From: Ascaris suum
Lineage: Eukaryota; Nematoda; Chromadorea; Rhabditida; Ascarididae
NCBI GenBank assembly: GCA_013433145.1
Contig: CM024172.1
Span: forward strand, 6,084,713 to 6,148,712
Reading direction: 5' to 3'
DNA length: 64,000 nt
Each line of letters starts with the position of its first letter. The first letter of the stretch is position 1. The notes under the pieces were generated by a model. That model had not been told where the DNA came from and did not search any database. It saw only the letters and a list, made by a program, of their open reading frames with translations. The translations under genes and the position numbers were made by a program. Below are positions 28,094 to 43,700 of this stretch, piece after piece.

Positions 28094-28160
28094 ACGAAGG
28101 AAACAATCTAGAGCACTCAAGCTAATTTTGCTTACCTTCTATATGACAAAATTTTCAAAG
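28094..28160. other. Short non-satellite-like stretch in the array
   Basis: About 67 bp that I cannot align convincingly to the monomer, including AATCTAGAGCACTCAAGC and TTTTGCTTACCTTC. It follows a normal GATCCAACTCGAC and precedes a degenerate partial monomer. No terminal inverted repeats, target-site duplication or poly-A tail is evident. It could be a small insertion, a very diverged unit, or local misassembly. Confidence 0.55.
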
Positions 28161-28212
28161 GAAATTATGATCCATTTTCTTCCAATTGCAATTTGTAATT
28201 GCATTATAAATT
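28161..28212. repeat. Degenerate, internally deleted monomer
   Basis: The start resembles GAAATAATGATCAATTATT with substitutions. It then jumps over most of the middle of the unit to TTGCATTATAAATTTCCT, after which normal satellite resumes. It is adjacent to the non-satellite-like stretch and was probably produced by the same event. Confidence 0.6.
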
Positions 28213-31200
28213 TCCTTTATCGTGACACAAGAACCGATGATCTGGATCCAACTCGACAGGAAATAATGATCAATTATTCCCTTCCAATTGATAATGAAAT
28301 AATTCTCAATTGCATGAATAATGCATTATAAATGTCCTTTATCGTGACACAAGACCGATGATCTGGATCCATCTCAACCCGACTCGACGGGAAATAATGA
28401 TCAATTATTACCTTCCAATTGATAATGAAATAAAACTCACAAAATGCATGAATAATGCATTATAAATGTCCTTTATCGTGACACAAGAACCGATGATCTG
28501 GATCCAACTCGACGGGGAATGATTCTCAATTATTCCCTTCCAATGATAATGAAAATAATTCTCAAACTGCATGAATAATGCATTATAAATGTCCTTTATC
28601 GTGACACAAGAACCGATGATCTGGATCCAACTCGACGGGAAATAATGATCAATTATTACCTTCCATTGATAATGAAAAAATTCTCAAATTGCATGAATAT
28701 GCATTTATAAATGTCCTTTATCGTGACACAAGAACCGATGATCTGGATCCAACTCGACGGGAAATAATGATCAATTATTTACCTTCAAGTTGATAATGAA
28801 ATAATTCTCAAACTGCATGAATAATGCATTATAAATGCCCTTTATCGTGACACAAGAACCGATGATCTGATCCAACTCGACGGAAATAATGATCAATTAC
28901 TTCCCTTCCATTTGATAATGAAATAATTCTCAAAATGCATGAATAATGCATTATAAATGTCCTTTATCGTGACACAAGAACCGATGATCTGGATCCAACT
29001 CGACGGGAAATAATGATCAATTATTCCCTTCCAATTTGATAAATGAAATAATTCTCAAATTGCATGAATAATGCATTATAAATGTCCTTTATCGTGACAC
29101 AAGAACCGATGATCTGGATCCAACTCGACAGAAATAATGATCAATTATTCCCTTCCAATTGATAATGAAATAATTCTAATATTGCATGATAAATGCATTA
29201 TAAATGTCCTTTATCGTGACACAAGAACCGATGATCTGGATCCAACTCGACGGGGAATAATGATCAATTATTCCCTTCCAGTTGATAATGAAATAATTCT
29301 CAAATTGCATGAATAATGCATTATAAATGTCCTTTATCGTGACACAAGAACCGATGATCTGGATCCAACTCGACAGGAAATAATGATCAATTATTCCTTC
29401 CAATGATAATGAAATAATTCTCAAATTGCATGAATAATGCATTATAAATGTCCTTTATCGTGACACAAGAACCGATGATCTGGATCCAACTCGACAGGAA
29501 ATAATGATCAATTATTCCCTTCCAATTGATAATGAAATAATTCTCAAATTGCATGAATAATGCATTATAAATGTCCTTTATCGTGACACAAGAACCGATG
29601 ATCTGGATCCAACTCGACGGGAAATAATGATCAATTATTCCCTTCCAATTGATAATGAAATAATTCTCAAATTGCATGAATAATGCATTATAAATGTCCT
29701 TTATCGTGACACAAGAACCGATGATCTGGATCCAACTCGACGGGAAATAATGATCAATTATTCCCTTCCAATTGATAATGAAATAATTTCAAATTGCATG
29801 AATAATGCATTATAAATGTCCTTTATCGTGACACAAGAACCGATGATCTGGATCCAACTCGACGGAAATAATGATCAATTATTACCTTCCAATTGATAAT
29901 GAAATAATACTCAAACTGCATGAATAATGCATTATAAATGTCCTTTATCGTGACACAAGAACCGATGATCTGGATCCAACTCGACGGGAAATAATGATCA
30001 ATTATCCTCCCTTCCAATTGATAATGAAATAATTCTCAAATTGCATGAATAATGCATTATAAATGTCCTTTATCGTGACACAAGAACCGATGATCTGGAT
30101 CCAACTCGACGGAAATAATGATCAATTATTCCCTTCCAATTGATAATGAAATAATTCTCAAATTGCATGAATAATGCATTATAAATGTCCTTTATCGTGA
30201 CACAAGAACCGATGATCTGGATCCAACTCGACGGGAAATAATGATCAATTATTCCCTTCCATTGATAATGAAATAATTCTCAAATTGCATGAATAATGCA
30301 TTATAAATGTCCTTTATCGTGACACAAGAAACCGATGATCTGGATCCAACTCGACGGGGAATGATTCTCAATTATTCCCTTCCAATTGATAATGAAATAA
30401 TTCTTCAAACTGCATGAATAATGCATTATAAATGTCCTTTATCGTGACACAAGAACCGATGATCTGGATCCAACTCGACGGGAATAATGATCAATTATTC
30501 CCTTCCAATTGATAATGAAAAATTCTCAAATTGCATGAATAATGCATTATAAATGTCCTTTATCGTGACACAAGAACCGATGATCTGGATCCAACTCGAC
30601 GGGAAATAATGATCAATTATTCCCTTCCAATTGATAATGAAATAATTCTCAAATTGCATGAATAATGCATTATAAATGTCCTTTATCGTGACACAAGAAC
30701 CGATGATCTGGATCCAACTCGACGGGAAAATAATGATCAATTATTCCCTTCCAATTGATAATGAAATAATTCTCAAATGCATGAATAATGCATTATAAAT
30801 GTCCTTTATCGTGACACAAGAACCGATGATCTGGATCCAACTCGACGGGAAATAATGATCAATTATTACCTTCCAAGTTGATAATGAAATAATTCTCAAA
30901 TGCATGAATAATGCATTATAAATGCCCTTTATCGTACACAAGAACCGATGATCTGGATCCAACTCGACGGGAAATAATGATCAATTATTCCCTTCCATTT
31001 GATAATGAAATAATTCTCAAATTGCATGAATAATGCATTATAAATGTCCTTTATCGTGACACAAGAACCGATGATCTGGATCCAACTCGACGGGAAATAA
31101 TGATCAATTATTACCTTCCAATTGATAATGAAATAATTCTCAAATTGCATGAATAATGCATTATAAATGTCCTTTATCGTGACACAAGAACCGATGATCT

Positions 31201-34200
31201 GGATCCAACTCGACAGGAAATAATGATCAATTATTCCCTTCCAATTGATAATGAAATAATTCTCAAAATTGCATGAATAATGCATTATAAATGTCCTTTA
31301 TCGTGACACAAGAACCGATGATCTGGATCCAACTCGACGGGAAATAATGATCAATTATTCCCTTCCAATTGATAATGAAATAATTCTCAAATTGCATGAA
31401 TAATGCATTATAAATGTCCTTTATCGTGACACAAGAACCGATGATCTGGATCCAACTCGACGGGAATAATGATCAATTATTCCCTTCCAATTGATAATGA
31501 AATAATTTTCAAATTGCATGAATAATGCATTATAAATGTCCCTTTATCGTGACACAAGAACCGATGATCTGGATCCAACTCGACGGAATAATTCTCAATT
31601 ATTCCCTTCCAATGATAATGAAATAATTCTCAAACTGCATGAGATAATGCATTATAAATGTCCTTTATCGTGACACAAGAACCGATGATCTGGATCCAAC
31701 TCGACGGAAATAATGATCAATTATTACCTTCCAATTGATAATGAAATAATTCTCAAATTGCATGAATAATGCATTATAAATGTCCTTTATCGTGACACAA
31801 GAACCGATGATCTGGATCCAACTCGACGGGAAATAATGATCAATTATTCCCTTCCAATTGATAATGAAATAATTCTCAAACTGCATGAATAATGCATTAT
31901 AAATGTCCTTTATCGTGACACAAGAACCGATGATCTGGATCCAACTCGACGGAAATAATGATCAATTATTCCCTTCCAATTGATAATGAAATAATTCTAC
32001 TCAATTGCATGAATAATGCATTATAAATGTCCTTTATCGTGACACAAGAACCGATGATCTGGATCCAACTCGACGGGAAATAATGATCAATTATTACCCT
32101 TCCAATTGATAATGAAATAATTCTCAAACTGCATGAATAATGCATTATAAATGTCCTTTATCGTGACACAAGAACCGATGATCTGGATCCAACTCGACGG
32201 GAATAATGATCAATTATTCCCTTCCAATTGATAATGAAATAATTCTCAAACTGCATGAATAATGCATTATAAATGTCCTTTATCGTGACACAAGAACCGA
32301 TGATCTGGATCCAACTCGACAGGAAATAATGATCAATTATTCCCTTCCAATTGATAATGAAATAATTCTCAATTGCATGAATAATGCATTATAAATGTCC
32401 TTTATCGTGACACAAGAACCGATGATCTGGATCCAACTCGACGGGAAATAATGATCAATTATTCCCTTCCAATTGAATAATGAAATAATTCTCAATTGCA
32501 TGAATAATGCATTATAAATGTCCTTTATCGTGACACAAGAACCGATGATCTGGATCCAACTCGACGGGAAATAATGATCAATTATTCCCTTCCAATTGAT
32601 AATGAAATAATTCTCAAACTGCATGAATAATGCATTATAAATGTCCTTTATCGTGACACAAGAACCGATGATCTGGATCCAACTCGACGGAAATAATGAT
32701 CAATTATTCCCTTCCAATTGATAATGAAATAATTCTCAAACTGCATGAATAATGCATTATAAATGCCCTTTATCGTGACACAAGAACCGATGATCTGGAT
32801 CCAACTCGACGGGAAATAATGATCAATTATTCCCTTCCAATTGATAATGAAATAATTCTCAAAATTGCATGAATAATGCATTATAAATGTCCTTTATCGT
32901 GACACAAGAACCGATGATCTGGATCCAACTCGACAGGAAATAATGATCAATTATCCCTTCCAATTGATAATGAAATAATTCTCAAATTGCATGAATAATG
33001 CATTATAAATGTCCTTTATCGTGACACAAGAACCGATGATCTGGATCCAACTCGACGGAAATAATGATCAATTATTCCTTCCAATTGATAATGAAATAAT
33101 TCTCAAATTGCATGAATAATGCATTATAAATGTCCTTTATCGTGACACAAGAACCGATGATCTGGATCCAACTCGACGGAAAATAATGATCAATTATTCC
33201 CTTCCAATTGATAATGAAATAATTCTCAAATGCATGAATAATGCATTATAAATGTCCTTTATCGTGACACAAGAACCGATGATCTGGATCCAACTCGACG
33301 GAAATAATGATCAATTATTCCCTTCCAATTGATAATGAAATAATTCTCAAATTGCATGAATAATGCATTATAAATGTCCTTTATCGTGACACAAGAACCG
33401 ATGATCTGGATCCAACTCGACGGAAATAATGATCAATTATTCCCTTCCAATTGATAATGAAATAATTCTCAAATTGCATGAATAATGCATTATAAATGTC
33501 CTTTATCGTGACACAAGAACCGATGATCTGGATCCAACTCGACGGGGAATAATGATCAATTATTCCCTTCCAATTGATAATGAAATAATTCTCAAATTGC
33601 ATGAATAATGCTTATAAATGTCCTTTATCGTGACACAAGAACCGATGATCTGGATCCAACTCGACGGGAATAATGATCAATTATTCCCTTCCAATTGATA
33701 ATGAAATAATTCTCAAACTGCATGAATAATGCATTATAAATGTCCTTTATCGTGACACAAGAACCGATGATCTGGATCCAACTCGACGGAAATAATGATC
33801 AATTATTCCCTTCCAATTGATAATGAAATAATTCTCAAATTGCATGAATAATGCATTATAAATGTCCTTTATCGTGACACAAGAACCGATGATCTGGATC
33901 CAACTCGACGGGAAATAATGATCAATTATTCCCTTCCAATTGATAATGAAATAATTCTCAAATTGCATGAATATGCATTATAAAATGTCCTTTATCGTGA
34001 CACAAGAACCGATGATCTGGATCCAACTCGACGATAATAATGATCAATTACTCCCTTCCATTTGATAATGAAATAATTCTCAAATTGCATGAATAATGCA
34101 TTATAAATGTCCTTTATCGTGACACAAGAACCGATGATCTGGATCCAACTCGACGATAAATAATGATCAATTATTCCCTTCCATTTGATAATGAAATAAT

Positions 34201-37200
34201 TCTCAAATTGCATGAATAATGCATTATAAATGTCCTTTATCGTGACACAAGAACCTGATGATCTGGATCCAACTCGACGGGAATAATGATCAATTATTCC
34301 CTTCCAATTGATAATGAAATAATTTTCAAATGCATGAATAATGCATTATAAATGTCCTTTATCGTGACACAAGAACCGATGATCTGGATCCAACTCGACA
34401 GGAAATAATGATCAATTATTCCCTTCCAATTGATAATGAAATAATTCTCAAATTGCATGAATAATGCATTATAAATGTCCTTTATCGTGACACAAGAACC
34501 GATGATCTGGATCCAACTCGACGGGAAATAAATGATCAATTATTACCTTCCAATTGATAATGAAATAATTCTCAAATTGCATGAATAATGCATTATAAAT
34601 GTCCTTTATCGTGACACAAGAACCGATGATCTGGATCCAACTCGACAGGAAATAATGATCAATTATTCCCTTCCAATTGATAATGAAATAATTCTCAAAT
34701 TGCATGAATAATGCATTATAAATGTCCTTTATCGTGACACAAGAACCGATGATCTGGATCCAACTCGACGGGAAATAATGATCAATTATTACCTTCCATT
34801 GATAATGAAATAATTCTCAAATTGCATGAATAATGCATTATAAATGTCCTTTATCGTGACACAAGAACCGATGATCTGGATCCAACTCGACGGGAAATAA
34901 TGATCAATTATTACCTTCCAATTGATAATGAAATAATTCTCAAATTGCATGAATAATGCATTATAAATGTCCTTTATCGTGACACAAGAACCGATGATCT
35001 GGATCCAACTCGACGGGAAATAATGATCAATTATTCCCTTCCAATTGATAATGAAATAATTCTCAAATTGCATGAATAATGCATTATAAATGTCCTTTAT
35101 CGTGACACAAGAACCGATGATCTGGATCCAACTCGACGGAAATAATGATCAATTATTACCTTCCAATTGATAATGAAATAATTCTCAAATTGCATGAATA
35201 ATGCATTATAAATGCCCTTTATCGTGACACAAGAACCGATGATCTGGATCCAACTCGACGGGAATAATGATCAATTATTCCCTTCCATTTGATAATGAAA
35301 TAATTCAAAATTGCATGAATAATGCATTATAAATGTCCTTTATCGTGACACAAGAACCGATGATCTGGATCCAACTCGACGGATAAATAATGATCAATTA
35401 TTCCCTTCCATTTGATAATGAAATAATTCTCAAATTGCATGAATAATGCATTATAAATGTCCTTTATCGTGACACAAGAACCGATGATCTGGATCCAACT
35501 CGACGGAAATAATGATCAATTATTCCCTTCCAATTGATAATGAAATAATTTTCAAACTGCATGAATAATGCATTATAAATGTCCTTTATCGTGACACAAG
35601 AACCGATGATCTGGATCCAACTCGACGGGAATAATGACTCAATTATTCCCTTCCAATTGATAATGAAATAATTCTCAAATTGCATGAATAATGCATTATA
35701 AATTCCTTTATCGTGACACAAGAACCGATGATCTGGATCCAACTCGACGGGAAATAATGATCAATTATTCCTTCCATTGATAATGAAATAATTCTCAAAT
35801 TGCATGAATAATGCATTATAAATGTCCTTTATCGTGACACAAGAACCGATGATCTGGATCCAACTCGACGGGAATAATGATCAATTATTCCCTTCCATTT
35901 GATAATGAAATAATTCTCAAATTGCATGAATAATGCATTATAAATGTCCTTTATCGTGACACAAGAACGATGATCTGGATCCAACTCGACGGAAAAAAAT
36001 GATCAATTATTCCCTTCCATTGATAATGAAAAATTCTCAAATTGCATGAATAATGCATTATAAATGTCCTTTATCGTGACACAAGAACCGATGATCTGGA
36101 TCCAACTCGACGGGGAATAATGATCAATTATTCCCTTCAATTGATAATGAAATAATTTTCAAATTGCAGAATAATGCATTATAAATGTCCTTTATCGTGA
36201 CACAAGAACCGATGATCTGGATCCAACTCGACAGGAAATAATGATCAATTATTCCCTTCCAATTGATAATGAAATAATCTCAAATTGCATGAATAATGCA
36301 TTATAAATGTCCTTTATCGTGACACAAGAACCGATGATCTGGATCCAACTCGACGGGAAATAATGATCAATTATTCCTTCCTTCCAATTGATAATGAAAT
36401 AATCTCAAATTGCATGAATAATGCATTATAAATGTCCTTTATCGTGACACAAGAACCGATGATCTGGATCCAACTCGACGGGAATAATGATCAATTATTC
36501 CCTTCCAATTGATAATGAAATAATTCTCAAAATGCATGAATAATGCATTATAAATGTCCTTTATCGTGACACAAGAACCGATGATCTGGATCCAACTCGA
36601 CGGAAATAATGATCAATTACTCCCTTCCAATTGATAATGAAATAATTCTCAAATTGCATGAATAATGCATTATAAATGTCCTTTATCGTGACACAAGAAC
36701 CGATGATCTGGATCCAACTCGACGGATAAATAATGATCAATTACTCCCTTCCATTTGATAATGAAATAATTCTCAAATTGCATGAATAATGCATTATAAA
36801 TGTCCTTTATCGTGACACAAGAACCGATGATCTGGATCCAACTCGACGGGAAATAATGATCAATTATTCCCTTCCAATTGATAATGAAATAATTCTCAAA
36901 CTGCATGAATAATGCATTATAAATGTCCTTTATCGTGACACAAGAACCGATCTGGATCCAACTCGACGGAAAATAATGATCAATTAATTCCCTTCCAATT
37001 GATAATGAAATAATTCTCAAATTGCATGAATAATGCATTATAAATGTCCTTTATCGTGACACAAGAACCGATGATCTGGATCCAACTCGACGGGGATAAT
37101 GATCAATTATTCTCCCTTCCAATTGATAATGAAATAATTTTCAAATTGCATGAATAATGCATTATAAATGTCCTTATCGTGACACAAGAACCGATGATCT

Positions 37201-37434
37201 GGATCCAACTCGACGGGAAATGATGATCAATTATTCCCTTCCAAATGATAATGAAATAATTCTCAAATTGCATGAATAATGCATTATAAATGTCCTTTAT
37301 CGTGACACAAGAACCGATGATCTGATCCATGGAACTCGACGGAAATAATGATCAATTATTACCTCCAATTGATAATGAAATAATTCTCAAATTGCATGAA
37401 TAATGCATTATAAATGTCCTTTATCGTGACACAG
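28213..37434. repeat. Satellite array, moderately variable block
   Basis: Continuous 122/123-bp units in constant orientation with a moderate number of variants: GACAGG, ATTACCTTCC, CCATTTGAT, CTCAAACTG, and occasional one-base indels. Units with ACTGCATG appear both with and without AATGCCC (for example 28,807 and 32,741 with it, 32,111 without), so linkage seen further left is partly broken here. One unit near 28,370 carries both CAACCCGA and CTCGACGG in tandem, a small internal duplication or chimera. No gene is present. Confidence 0.94.
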
Positions 37435-37791
37435 AATGAACCGTGGTCCATCTGGATCCATTGATTACACTTCGAACGGAAATAAATGATCAAAATTAGC
37501 GATGACATTGTTACGTATTTGTCCGCAGTTATAAATTGAAATAATTTCTCCTTCAAACTAACGTAATTTATGCATGAATAATGCTGTATAAATGTCCATT
37601 ATCCGTTGAAACAACAGCAATAGAACCGATGATTACGTAATTAGGATCGCATTTACCGCATCAATATATAATATGTTGTATATCAATTTTAAAGACCTAT
37701 TTCGATCAATAAACGTTTGGATGGATATAAATCGAAATAATTCAAATTGAAGAGAATAATCAATTCTAAATATGAATGACATTATAATGAC
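37435..37791. repeat. Strongly degenerate satellite stretch
   Basis: Recognisable pieces (ACGGAAATAAATGATC, GCATGAATAATGC, TATAAATGTCC, GAACCGATGATT) are separated by extra bases, so that ACGG starts fall at 37,339, 37,476 and next at 37,823, far from the 122-bp spacing. The section from about 37,645 to 37,745 matches the monomer poorly. It could be old relic monomers with insertions, or a chimeric consensus of misaligned reads. No coding or transposon signature is visible. Confidence 0.7.
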
Positions 37792-40700
37792 ACACAAGAA
37801 CCGATGATCTGGATCCAACTCGACGGAAATAATGATCAATTACTCCTTCCATTTGATAATGAAATAATTCTCAAATGCATGAATAATGCATTATAAATGT
37901 CCTTTATCGTGACACAAAGAACCGATGATCTGGATCCAACTCGACGGGAAATAATGATCAATTATTCCCTTCCAATTGATAATGAAATAATTCTCAAATT
38001 GCATGAATAATGCATTATAAATGTCCTTTATCGTGACACAAGAACCGATGATCTGGATCCAACTCGACAGGAAATAATGATCAATTATTCCCTTCCAATT
38101 GATAATGATAATTTCTCAAATTGCATGAATAATGCATTATAAATGTCCTTTATCGTGACACAAGAACCGATGATCTGGATCCAACTCGACGGAATATAAT
38201 GATCAATTATCCCTTCCAATTGATAATGAAATAATTCTCAAATTGCATGAATAATGCATTATAAATGTCCTTTATCGTGACACAAGAACCGATGATCTGG
38301 ATCCAACTCTCGACGGGAATAATGATCAATTATTCCCTTCCAATTTGATAATGAAATAATTTCCAAATTGCATGAATAATGCATTATAAATGTCCTTTAT
38401 CGTGACACAAGAACCGATGATCTGGATCCAACTCGACGGAAATAATGATCAATTATTCCCTTCCAATTGATAATGAAATAATTCTCAAATTGCATGAATA
38501 ATGCATTATAAATGTCCTTTATCGTGACACAAGAACCGATGATCTGGATCCAACTCGACGGGAAATAATGATCAATTATTCCCTTCCAATTGATAATGAA
38601 ATAATTCTCAAATTGCATGAATAATGCATTATAAATGTCCTTTATCGTGACACAAGAACCGATGATCTGGATCCAACTCGACGGATAAAATGATCAATTA
38701 CTCCCTTCCATTTGATAATGAAATAATTCTCAAATTGCATGAATAATGCATTATAAATGTCCTTTATCGTGACACAAGAACCGATGATCTGGATCCAACT
38801 CGACGGAAAATAATGATCAATTATTCCCTTCCAATTGATAATGAAATAATTCTCAAATTGCATGAATAATGCATTATAAATGTCCTTTATCGTGACACAA
38901 GAACCGATGATCTGGATCCAACTCGACGGGGAAATAATCTCAATTATTCCCTTCCAATTGATAATGAAATAATTCTCAAACTGCATGAATAATGCATTAT
39001 AAATGTCCTTTATCGTGACACAAGAACCGATGATCTGGATCCAACTCGACGGGGAAATAATGATCAATTATTCCCTTCCAATTGATAATGAAATAATTCT
39101 CAAATTGCATGAATAATGCATTATAAATGTCCTTTATCGTGACACAAGAACCGATGATCTGGATCCAACTCGACGGGAAATAATGATCAATTATTCCCTT
39201 CCAATTGATAATGAAATAATTCTCAAATTGCATGAATAATGCATTATAAATGTCCTTTATCGTGACACAAGAACCGATGATCTGGATCCAACTCGACGGG
39301 AAATAATGATCAATTATTCCTTCCAATTGATAATGAAATAATTCTCAAATTGCATGAATAATGCATTATAAATGTCCTTATTTCGTGACACAAGAACCGA
39401 TGATCTGGATCCAACTCGACGGGAAATAATGATCAATTATTACCTTCCAATTGATAATGAAATAATTCTCAAATTGCATGAATAATGCATTATAAATGTC
39501 CTTTATCGTGACACAAGAACCGATGATCTGGATCCAACTCGACGGGAAATAATGATCAATTATTCCCTTCCAATTGATAATGAAATAATTCTCAAACTGC
39601 ATGAATAATGCATTATAAATGTCCTTTATCGTGACACAAGAACCGATGATCTGGATCCAACTCGACGATAATAATGATCAATTATTCCCTTCCAATTGAT
39701 AATGAAATAATTCTCAAATTGCATGAATAATGCATTATAAATGTCCTTTATCGTGACACAAGAACCGATGATCTGGATCCAACTCGACGGGAAATAATGA
39801 TCAATTATTCCCTTCCAATTGATAATGAAATAATTCTCAAATTGCATGAATAATGCATTATAAATGTCCTTTATCGTGACACAAGAACCGATGATCTGGA
39901 TCCAACTCGACGGGAAATAATGATCAATTATTCCCTTCCAATTGATAATGAAATAATTCTCAAATTGCATGAATAATGCATTATAAATGTCCTTTATCGT
40001 GACACAAGAACCGATGATCTGGATCCAACTCGACAGGAAATAATGATCAATTATTCCCTTCCAATTGATAATGAAATAATTCTCAAATTGCATGAATAAT
40101 GCATTATAAATGTCCTTTATCGTGACACAAGAACCCGATGATCTGGATCCAACTCGACGGAAATAATGATCAATTATCCCTTCCAATTGATAATGAAATA
40201 ATTCTCAAATTGCATGAATAATGCATTATAAATGTCCTTTATCGTGACACAAGAACCGATGATCTGGATCCAACTCGACGGAAATAATGATCAATTATTC
40301 CCTTCCATTGATAATGAAATAATTCTCAAATTGCATGAATAATGCATTATAAATGTCCTTTATCGTGACACAAGAACCGATGATCTGGATCCAACTCGAC
40401 GGGAAATAATGATCAATTATTCCCTTCCAATTGATAATGAAATAATTCTCAAATTGCATGAATAATGCATTATAAATGTCCTTTATCGTGACACAAGAAC
40501 CGATGATCTGGATCCAACTCGACGGGGAATAATTCAATTATTCATTACCCTTCCAATTGATAATGAAATAATTCTCAAATGCATGAATAATGCATTATAA
40601 ATGTCCTTTATCGTGACACAAGAACCGATGATCTGGATCCAACTCGACGGGAAATAATGATCAATTATTCCCTTCCAATTGAGAAAATGAAATAATTCTC

Positions 40701-43700
40701 AAATTGCATGAATAATGCATTATAAATGTCCTTTATCGTGACACAAGAACCGATGATCTGGATCCAACTCGACGGAAATAATGATCAATTATTCCCTTCC
40801 ATTGATAATGAAATAATTCTCAAATTGCATGAATAATGCATTATAAATGTCCTTTATCGTGACACAAGAACCGATGATCTGGATCCAACTCGACGGGAAA
40901 TAATGATCAATTATTCCCTTCCAATTGATAATGAAATAATTCTCAACTGCATGAATAATGCATTATAAATGCCTTTATCGTGACACAAGAACCGATGATC
41001 TGGATCCAACTCGACGGGAAATAATGATCAATTATTCCCTTCCAATTGATAATGAAATAATTCTCAAATTGCATGAATAATGCATTATAAATGTCCTTTA
41101 TCGTGACACAAGAACCGATGATCTGGATCCAACTCGACGGAAATAATGATCAATTATTCCCTTCCAATTGATAATGAAATAATTCTCAAATTGCATGAAT
41201 AATGCATTATAAATGTCCTTTATCGTGACACAAGAACCGATGATCTGGATCCAACTCGACGGGGAATAATGATCAATTATTCCCTTCCAATTGATAATGA
41301 AATAATTCTCAAATTGCATGAATAATGCATTATAAATGTCCTTTATCGTGACACAAGAACCGATGATCTGGATCCAACTCGACGGGGAATAATGATCAAT
41401 TATTCCCTTCCAATTGATAATGAAATAATTCTCAAATTGCATGAATAATGCATTATAAATGTCCTTTATCGTGACACAAGAACCGATGATCTGGATCCAA
41501 CTCGACGGGAAATAATGATCAATTATTCCCTTCCAATTGATAATGAAATAATTCTCAAATTGCATGAATAATGCATTATAAATGTCCTTTATCGTGACAC
41601 AAGAACCGATGATCTGGATCCAACTCGACGGGAAATAATGATCAATTATTCCCTTCCAATTGATAATGAAATAATTCTCAAATTGCATGAATAATGCATT
41701 ATAAATGTCCTTTATCGTGACACAAGAACCGATGATCTGGATCCAACTCGACAGGAAATAATGATCAATTATTCCCTTCCAATTGATAATGAAATAATTC
41801 TCAAATTGCATGAATAATGCATTATAAATGTCCTTTATCGTGACACAAGAACCGATGATCTGGATCCAACTCGACGGATAATAATGATCAATTACTCCCT
41901 TCCATTTGATAATGAAATAATTCTCAAATTGCATGAATAATGCATTATAAATGTCCTTTATCGTGACACAAGAACCGATGATCTGGATCCAACTCGACGG
42001 GGAATAATGATCAATTATTCCCTTCCAATTGATAATGAAATAATTCTCAAATTGCATGAATAATGCATATAAATAATGTCCTTTATCGTGACACAAGAAC
42101 CGATGATCTGGATCCAACTCGACGGGAAATAATGATCAATTATTCCCTTCCAATTGATAATGAAATAATTCTCAAATTGCATGAATAATGCATTATAAAT
42201 GTCCTTTATCGTGACACAAGAACCGATGATCTGGATCCAACTCGACGGATAATAATGATCAATTATTCCCTTCCAATTGATAATGAAATAATTCTCAAAT
42301 TGCATGAATAATGCATTATAAATGTCCTTTATCGTGACACAAGAACCGATGATCTGGATCCAACTCGACGGGAAATAATGATCAATTATTCCCTTCCAAT
42401 TGATAATGAAATAATTCTCAAATTGCATGAATAATGCATTATAAATGTCCTTTATCGTGACACAAGAACCGATGATCTGGATCCAACTCGACGGGAAATA
42501 ATGATCAATTATTCCCTTCCAATTGATAATGAAATAATTCTCAAATTGCATGAATAATGCATTATAAATGTCCTTTATCGTGACACAAGAACCGATGATC
42601 TGGATCCAACTCGACGGGAAATAATGATCAATTATTCCCTTCCAATTGATAATGAAATAATTTCAAATTGCATGAATAATGCATTATAAATGTCCTTTAT
42701 CGTGACACAAGAACCGATGATCTGGATCCAACTCGACGGATAAATATGATCAATTATTCCCTTCCAATTGATAATGAAATAATTCTCAAATTGCATGAAT
42801 AATGCATTATAAATGTCCTTTATCGTGACACAAGAACCGATGATCTGGATCCAACTCGACGGGAAATAATGATCAATTATTCCCTTCCAATTGATAATGA
42901 AATAATTCTCAAACTGCATGAATAATGCATTATAAATGTCCTTTATCGTGACACAAGAACCGATGATCTGGATCCAACTCGACGGGAATAATGATCAATT
43001 ATTCCCTTCCAATTGATAATGAAATAATTCTCAAATTGCATGAATAATGCATTATAAATGTCCTTTATCGTGACACAAGAACCGATGATCTGATCCAACT
43101 CGACGGGAAATAATGATCAATTATTCACCTTCCAATTGATAATGAAATAATTCTCAAATTGCATGAATAATGCATTATAAATGTCCTTTATCGTGACACA
43201 AGAACCGATGATCTGGATCCAACTCGACGGGAAAAATGATCAATTATTCCCTTAATTGATAATGAAATAATTCTCAAATTGCATGAATAATGCATTATAA
43301 ATGTCCTTTATCGTGACACAAGAACCGATGATCTGGATCCAACTCGACGGGAAATAATGATCAATTATTCCCTTCCAATTGATAATGAAATAATTCTCAA
43401 ATTGCATGAATAATGCATTATAAATGTCCTTTATCGTGACACAAGAACCGATGATCTGGATCCAACTCGACGGAAATAATGATCAATTATTCCCTTCCAA
43501 TTGATAATGAAATAATTCTCAAATTGCATGAATAATGCATTATAAATGTCCTTTATCGTGACACAAGAACCGATGATCTGGATCCAACTCGACGGAAATA
43601 ATGATCAATTATTCCCTTCCAATTGATAATGAAATAATTCTCAAATTGCATGAATAATGCATTATAAATGTCCTTTATCGTGACACAAGAACCGATGATC

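Noticed and set aside
37435..37791. tRNA or other structured RNA gene
   Set aside because: I found no cloverleaf, conserved tRNA boxes or other recognisable RNA signature; the sequence aligns in pieces to the monomer.
41098..42117. A 339-codon minus-strand gene for a tandem-repeat protein
   Set aside because: It is eight copies of the satellite read in the one stop-free frame of the 123-bp unit. Start and end are set by adjacent frame-shifting units, there is no gene context, and the same frame opens and closes dozens of times across the window.
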